From positions 19,311,096 to 19,375,095 of the forward strand of contig OY987308.1 of the NCBI GenBank assembly GCA_963920635.1: a stretch of 64,000 bases of DNA, given 5' to 3'. The stretch comes from Pseudeuparius sepicola. Its lineage: Eukaryota > Arthropoda > Insecta > Coleoptera > Anthribidae. Positions 59,652 through 64,000 of this stretch are shown here, one piece after another. The position numbers were made by a program, and so were the translations under genes. Every line of letters begins with the position of its first letter. Position 1 is the first letter of the stretch. The notes beneath the pieces were generated by a model. The model was not told the origin of the DNA. It did not search any database and saw nothing but the letters and a program-made list of their open reading frames with translations.

Positions 59652-59990
59652 TTCCTGTTGTGGCACACCAGCCACCTTAACTCATCTGGACTTACTGACT
59701 GGCAGGCTTCTGTATTGTTTTAGACTTATTTCGTTTATAATTTCTGAGCCTGTTTTGACATTCAGCACAGAGAAAAACACCCTGTATATTTTGTATTGGA
59801 TCTTTGAACACCAACTTTAAGTGGTCCTGTTAACAATTCAACGGTTTGAAGCAATTCCATGGCATTACTTCTTGACTGCCAGATGCCTTTAAAATTCCTC
59901 TTTTTCTCAAATTTAGCACATCGTATAATGAAGCTCCCTGTATATCGTTCGTTCAAATTTGGTATACAGCAATATAGCTCATTGTTTTAA
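59652..59990. repeat. Palindromic element, fragment (loop and right arm)
   Basis: Starts TTCCTGTTGTGGCACACCAG, inside the loop of the 16310 and 50431 copies, and runs into the right arm (CACCCTGTATATTTTGTATTGG). The left arm is missing. It begins exactly at the edge of the inverted duplication. Confidence 0.75.
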
Positions 59991-60004
59991 AACACGAATA
60001 ATAA

Positions 60005-60240
60005 TCTACGAAAGTGAAAGTCACATTTTCAAGGGCTTTTGGTGCATTTTGATATCTACCGGTAACATTTTCGTAAATGCCAATTATTTCTTATTTGCAT
60101 GCCTAGATACAACTAAATTCGAATGAATAAAACCATGAAACTTCCTGGTTTTAAGGTGGTTACGTTTAAAATAATTGTTAGGTATAACACTCTCCAAACA
60201 GTCCAAACCAAAACCACTTTTACCCTGGAAGACTGCATTC
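60005..60240. repeat. Dispersed repeat, copy 2 of 2
   Basis: Match to 15560-15800, same orientation. It differs by a short insertion (ACACTCTCCAAAC) at about 60187. Confidence 0.75.
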
Positions 60241-60470
60241 GAAAAACGCAGAACGCCATGTTGTCAAATTATCTTTTTAAAATACTTGTGATATCACGAG
60301 TGCTTGCCCGCCAAATTTCGAAGAAAGTCTAGAACTTTCTAAATACTTACGTAAATTGTGCCCTAGTCAAATGCTTGCTCGATAACATAGCGCGAATATG
60401 AGAAGCTTCTGCTTGATAGACCGAGAAAGTTTAATTAATTGGCTGTGCGTCAACACAGGGAACTTTCGCG

Positions 60471-60646
60471 ATGAGGTGTCTCAATTACAACTCTCAACCA
60501 GTTATAAAATACGGTTGCTCTCAAGTTTTCGAACTCCCGTCGAGATCCGGGTTCATCTCAAGCGCGATCGATTACAAGACGGAAACGAGCCTGTCGTCAA
60601 GTCCGCGTTGGATCGACGTGTTCGAACTTGAACCCCTTTACAGTGA
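60471..60646 (+). other. Possible unassigned exon with a GTGAGT donor
   Basis: A CpG-rich patch between repeats is open in one frame (SGFISSAIDYKTETSLSSS, then WIDVFELEPLYS) up to a consensus GTGAGTAT at 60641-60648. I do not recognise the peptide, it does not look like the next ADAM10 segment, and no clear acceptor was found. It may be a first exon or chance. Confidence 0.2.
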
Positions 60647-60664
60647 GTATAGATATGTCCAACT

Positions 60665-62053
60665 CAGGGAGTACGGGGACCCAGCATTATACTTTCCAAA
60701 GTGAGGCCTATTCTTTCCTCATTCTAATGGTCTCAGTGATGCCAAGTATGCAATTTTATTGGAGAATCTAAGAATAGAACAGGTACTTTGATTGTAAGTA
60801 AAAATTAATAATGGTTTCCATGATTTTTAAAATTAAGCCTTGACAATGTTCTGTCTACAAGTGCCGAATATGGCAACTGTCAAATGAAACAAATTTATTT
60901 TATAGTTGAAATTGATTTCCAGAAATTATTTCCACGAATTTAAGTAATAAGAGTGGTAAGTCAGTGCGATTTTGCTTATTTAAGAATTTGTCGCTATTGC
61001 ACCTTGTTACCAGGTTCCTCAATCCATTTAAAATATGTATACTTGAACTTTCTTCCCTTGTTGAATGTATCTACCCAAAGAACTTTCACAGATTTCGGGA
61101 TGGACTAATAAGATTAGGTCTAGTAGTTCTAATCATGGTATTTTTTCTCGGTGTTAATTATAAAATTTTTGTAATTTTATTTCTCTCCCAAGGTACCTCA
61201 CAAACTTAAAGTAAACTTGTAGTCGTAGATAAAAACTCTTTTTACTACTAACCTGAGAAATCACCATTATTTACCTCATTCCTCTAATGAGAAGTAATAT
61301 TTCTCTACCTAGGTAAATAATGATAATAAAAAAATACCTAGGTAAATAATGAAAAATTTTCTATGTGACATTTAAAAATTAGTGTCATTTTATCAGCTTG
61401 ACAACTGAACTCTCAGGCTACTTGATATTTTGAAGTATTTGAAAAAAGCGAGAAATGACTAAAATATGGCAATATTTCAATGTTAGTAGTAAAAAAAATT
61501 CTATATACACTTCGGTTGAGAAGGCCATTATTTACCTCGCATATTATATAAAATGCTCGGTAAATAATGGCTCACTTCTCAACCTAGGTGTATAATATAC
61601 TATTAAAAAAGACCTGACTGAAGCTACCTATACTTAATAATTTAAAATTTACGAAATACGATTTTTTTTAACTACCTACTTATACGTAATGCCCCCCAAG
61701 TAATGGGAATTGAAGGATTACTAAAGGTGATACAGGAAAAATCTGGTTACTTTTATTGGGACTACTATAGGTGACCGCATTACCTTTAATTGTCACATCT
61801 TGAGTATCTGGAAGTTAGAAAACTTAAAAATTGTGAATTATGATGGGAAATTGTTTGCCTCCTTTAGAATCTATGGCACTGGCATGTCACATAAAACCTG
61901 ATGGCAGTTGGACAGTGATATATAACATAACCTTGTACCAGCCCCCTTGTGGTCTCCTTGGAGTCGACAGAAAACAAACTTCCCCTCAAGGCTTCACTTT
62001 TCCTATGTGATAGACTTTGAAATGCTGGGTCCCCTTATTTTTAAGGGTCCCTG
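60665..62053 (-). mobile_element. GGGACCC-family element, copy 3, with an insertion
   Basis: It starts CAGGGAGTACGGGGACCCAG and ends CCTTATTTTTAAGGGTCCCTG, inverted relative to copies 1 and 2. The interior matches copy 1 except for a 366-bp block at 61242-61608. Flanks GTCCAACT and GTCTACCA agree at only five of eight positions. Confidence 0.8.
61242..61608. repeat. Insertion in GGGACCC copy 3
   Basis: Copies 1 and 2 read AAAACTCTTTAAAAA through this point. The inserted block starts TTTACTACTAACCTGAG, has an inverted TTAGTAGTAAA at 61483, and contains CCTAGGTAAATAATGA(A/T)AA three times plus GGTAAATAATGGC near its right end. Terminal structure is unclear. Confidence 0.65.
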
Positions 62054-62207
62054 GTCTACCATGACGGGAATTCCAAATATGCAAATACATTGTTAAGTAA
62101 GTTAAATTTAAAGGCTGGTTGAAAGATTGTTTTGCTAATTACATAACATTGGTTTAAAGCAAGAACTACTTTTGTAGAACCATACATCACCTATGAAAAT
62201 GGCGTCT

Positions 62208-62830
62208 TTAATTTAGACGACTATTTCTCTCATACTGCTTGCATCCAATAAAGTAGCTCCTTCCATAAAAATCCAACCAATCATATGCCTCTGCTAGCGA
62301 TAATTGCACTTGTGCAAAACCCAAGCGGTAATGCCACTTGTGCAATTGTCACTTCGTTGCTTAGCAACCGCGAATCTGTTCTATACAAACACGTACTTCT
62401 TAAAATTGGTGTGTTTTAGACTGTTCTAAATTATGCAGCTTATAAATTATGTTGCGGTATTATTAAGCATTGTATCAATGAATTTATATAACTTTTACAT
62501 TGCTAAATTGTTGTTATTAGACCTCCGTCTCCGTTTAAATTTATGACACACATTCAGAAAATAAACCAACGCTAACAGGGTGTAGGATAATCGCATTTGC
62601 CTTGGATATCCAAGCGTCATGTTTGTTTACTCGAACGCTACAATCGGAGCTGTCAAAAAACTCGTTCGAAATGAGTCGTTTTGGAAATGTAAACATAGAA
62701 AAAATTAATACAGAAATTATTAAATCGTTTCGTGAAATAATCTCGACAAATACCACTCTAAATTTTTCTAAATAATTTTATTCTCAAGCGCTATTTTGCC
62801 CATTAGCAAAACCACTCGTACAAATTGGGC
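62208..62830. repeat. 620-bp dispersed repeat, copy 2
   Basis: Matches 33228-33848 (CTCATACTGCTTGCATCCAA ... CACTCGTACAAATTGGGCTT). At 62664 it carries an extra CTCGTTCGAAATGAGTCG, and the internal palindrome is shorter. Confidence 0.85.
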
Positions 62831-63452
62831 TTTTATTTTCAGAGATAAAATCCCTCGAGCTTCGCTCTCAGGATTTTATCAGAAAATAAAAGACCAATTT
62901 TATACCCGGGATCTTTCTAGGCAAAATAACGCTTTCGAAAAAATTATCGATAAAATTTCCGGCACTTGTGGTATTGCATACGATAATTCACTGAGTATTA
63001 TAATAGAAGAAACAACGAGACGCTATCAGTAGACTTCTTGGATTTTGCCTTTGTAACCGTCCGACTTTTCTCGGCCGTTATGCTTTTTAATCATTCAACG
63101 TATGTATAGGAAACGACCATCCCCAATCGGAAAGCCCGCCGAGAAGGAGTTGGGGAAACCAGCCTTAACGACTTTCCCGAGGAAAGTTTCGGAAAGTTGG
63201 GGGCCTCTGTGGCGTAGTAAAAGCTACGGAGATACAATGTTGTCTGGGGGAATGTATAAGGAAACTATGGCGCGTTGTTCTGGAGGATTTCAGAATATAA
63301 ACTTATAGTTCGCCTTAAAAGAACATTGCAAGTATACACTGTGTCCCGGATAAGAATGAACAGCGTGGGGATATTGCAAACGGTGAGAGATAGAGCAACG
63401 GTTAAATTAATGGGGAAAAGTTGCGCAATTTTGAGGTCAATAAAATGGCATA
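62831..63452. other. Single-copy stretch with a short hairpin
   Basis: TTATTTTCAGAGATAAAATCC is mirrored by GGATTTTATCAGAAAATAA around CTCGAGCTTCGCTC (62832-62887). CpG-richer from 63110 to 63240. No gene was recognised. Confidence 0.45.
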
Positions 63453-64000
63453 AACAGATTTCTAACATCTTTTTTCGTTTTTGAGTTATTTAGAAAAAAG
63501 CAAAACTGCGTTTTTGGCTTTATTTTTTTCTGAAGTTGTTATCACAGATAGAAATAAAAATAAAATATTAAATTTCCGAAGTAAAATAAACTTTATGTTA
63601 AATTGTTGACAATACTGATTAATATTTAGACTTCTTATTATTAAATACAGGGCCGCATTAGAAAAAAATGAAAAATTAATTTTCAGTATAATTGTCTCAA
63701 AACATTTTAAAAATATTTCGTGTCATACATCATGGTACTTTCAATGAAAAGTGCTTTCAAAATCTGCAAAAAAATCCAGGTCCGTATTTAAAAAAATAAA
63801 GTTGAAGATGGTTTCTCAAAAACGAAACGTTGTGGAACAAATCTAGAACGCCATCTTAAATCCCGTTAAAAAGTGCCATAAGAAAGTGTTTTTCTTTTTT
63901 TTCTATCTGTGATAACAACTTCAGAAAAAAAAATCGAAAACGCAAAATTTTACTTTTTAAAAATAACTCAAAAACGAAAAAAGATATTAGAAATCTGTTT
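63453..64000. repeat. Fold-back cut by the window end
   Basis: ACAGATTTCTAACATCTTTT plus TTGAGTTATTTAG at 63455 and GAAGTTGTTATCACAGATAG at 63533 reappear inverted at 63905-64000 (CTATCTGTGATAACAACTTC ... GATATTAGAAATCTGT). The segment CACTGTGTCCCGGATAAG at 63339 may be its outer end. Confidence 0.8.

Noticed and set aside
60398..60704. Next ADAM10 prodomain exon
   Set aside because: The peptide does not fit the expected G-x-V-x-DG-x-x-x-G pattern, and no acceptor in the right phase was found.

Overview
The window looks like AT-rich nuclear DNA from an insect or other arthropod. The support is a GC-richer, intron-split host gene, Tc1/mariner, hAT, Penelope-like and jockey/CR1-type elements, and many fold-back repeats carrying the ACACCCTGTA motif. 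I see no bacterial-style operons and no CRISPR array; the tandem repeats here are inside transposons or are satellites.

Host gene. Two plus-strand exons (10200-10341 and 31615-31733) join in phase into one reading frame resembling the prodomain of an ADAM10/Kuzbanian metalloprotease. They bracket a 21.3-kb intron. The first coding exon and everything after the second lie outside the window or were not recognised, so most of the window is probably intron of this gene.

Mobile DNA by region. 1-10 kb: a nested-palindrome element, a hAT-like relic, a THAP relic, a 1.7-kb fold-back with a Cys-rich reading frame in its loop, and an apparently intact mariner-type transposon (8119-10039) with 367-bp inverted repeats. 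10-22 kb: an interrupted copy of a CACA...TGTG family carrying a 5'-truncated LINE, a palindromic element, a 320-bp tandem array and a Penelope-like relic. 22-26 kb: a second mariner-type element whose transposase gene has two introns, one of GC-AG type. 26-30 kb: two more CACA...TGTG copies. 30-43 kb: a GGGACCC-family element next to the host exon, a MITE built from a 30-bp minisatellite, and two hAT elements with exact 8-bp target duplications. 43-64 kb: further members of these families, a degenerate hAT, an octanucleotide array, the second tandem-array cluster with MITEs inserted in it, an indel-free 326-bp inverted duplication, and a fold-back running off the window end.

Several insertions have an empty-site relative elsewhere in the window, which allows relative dating of nested insertions from this sequence alone.
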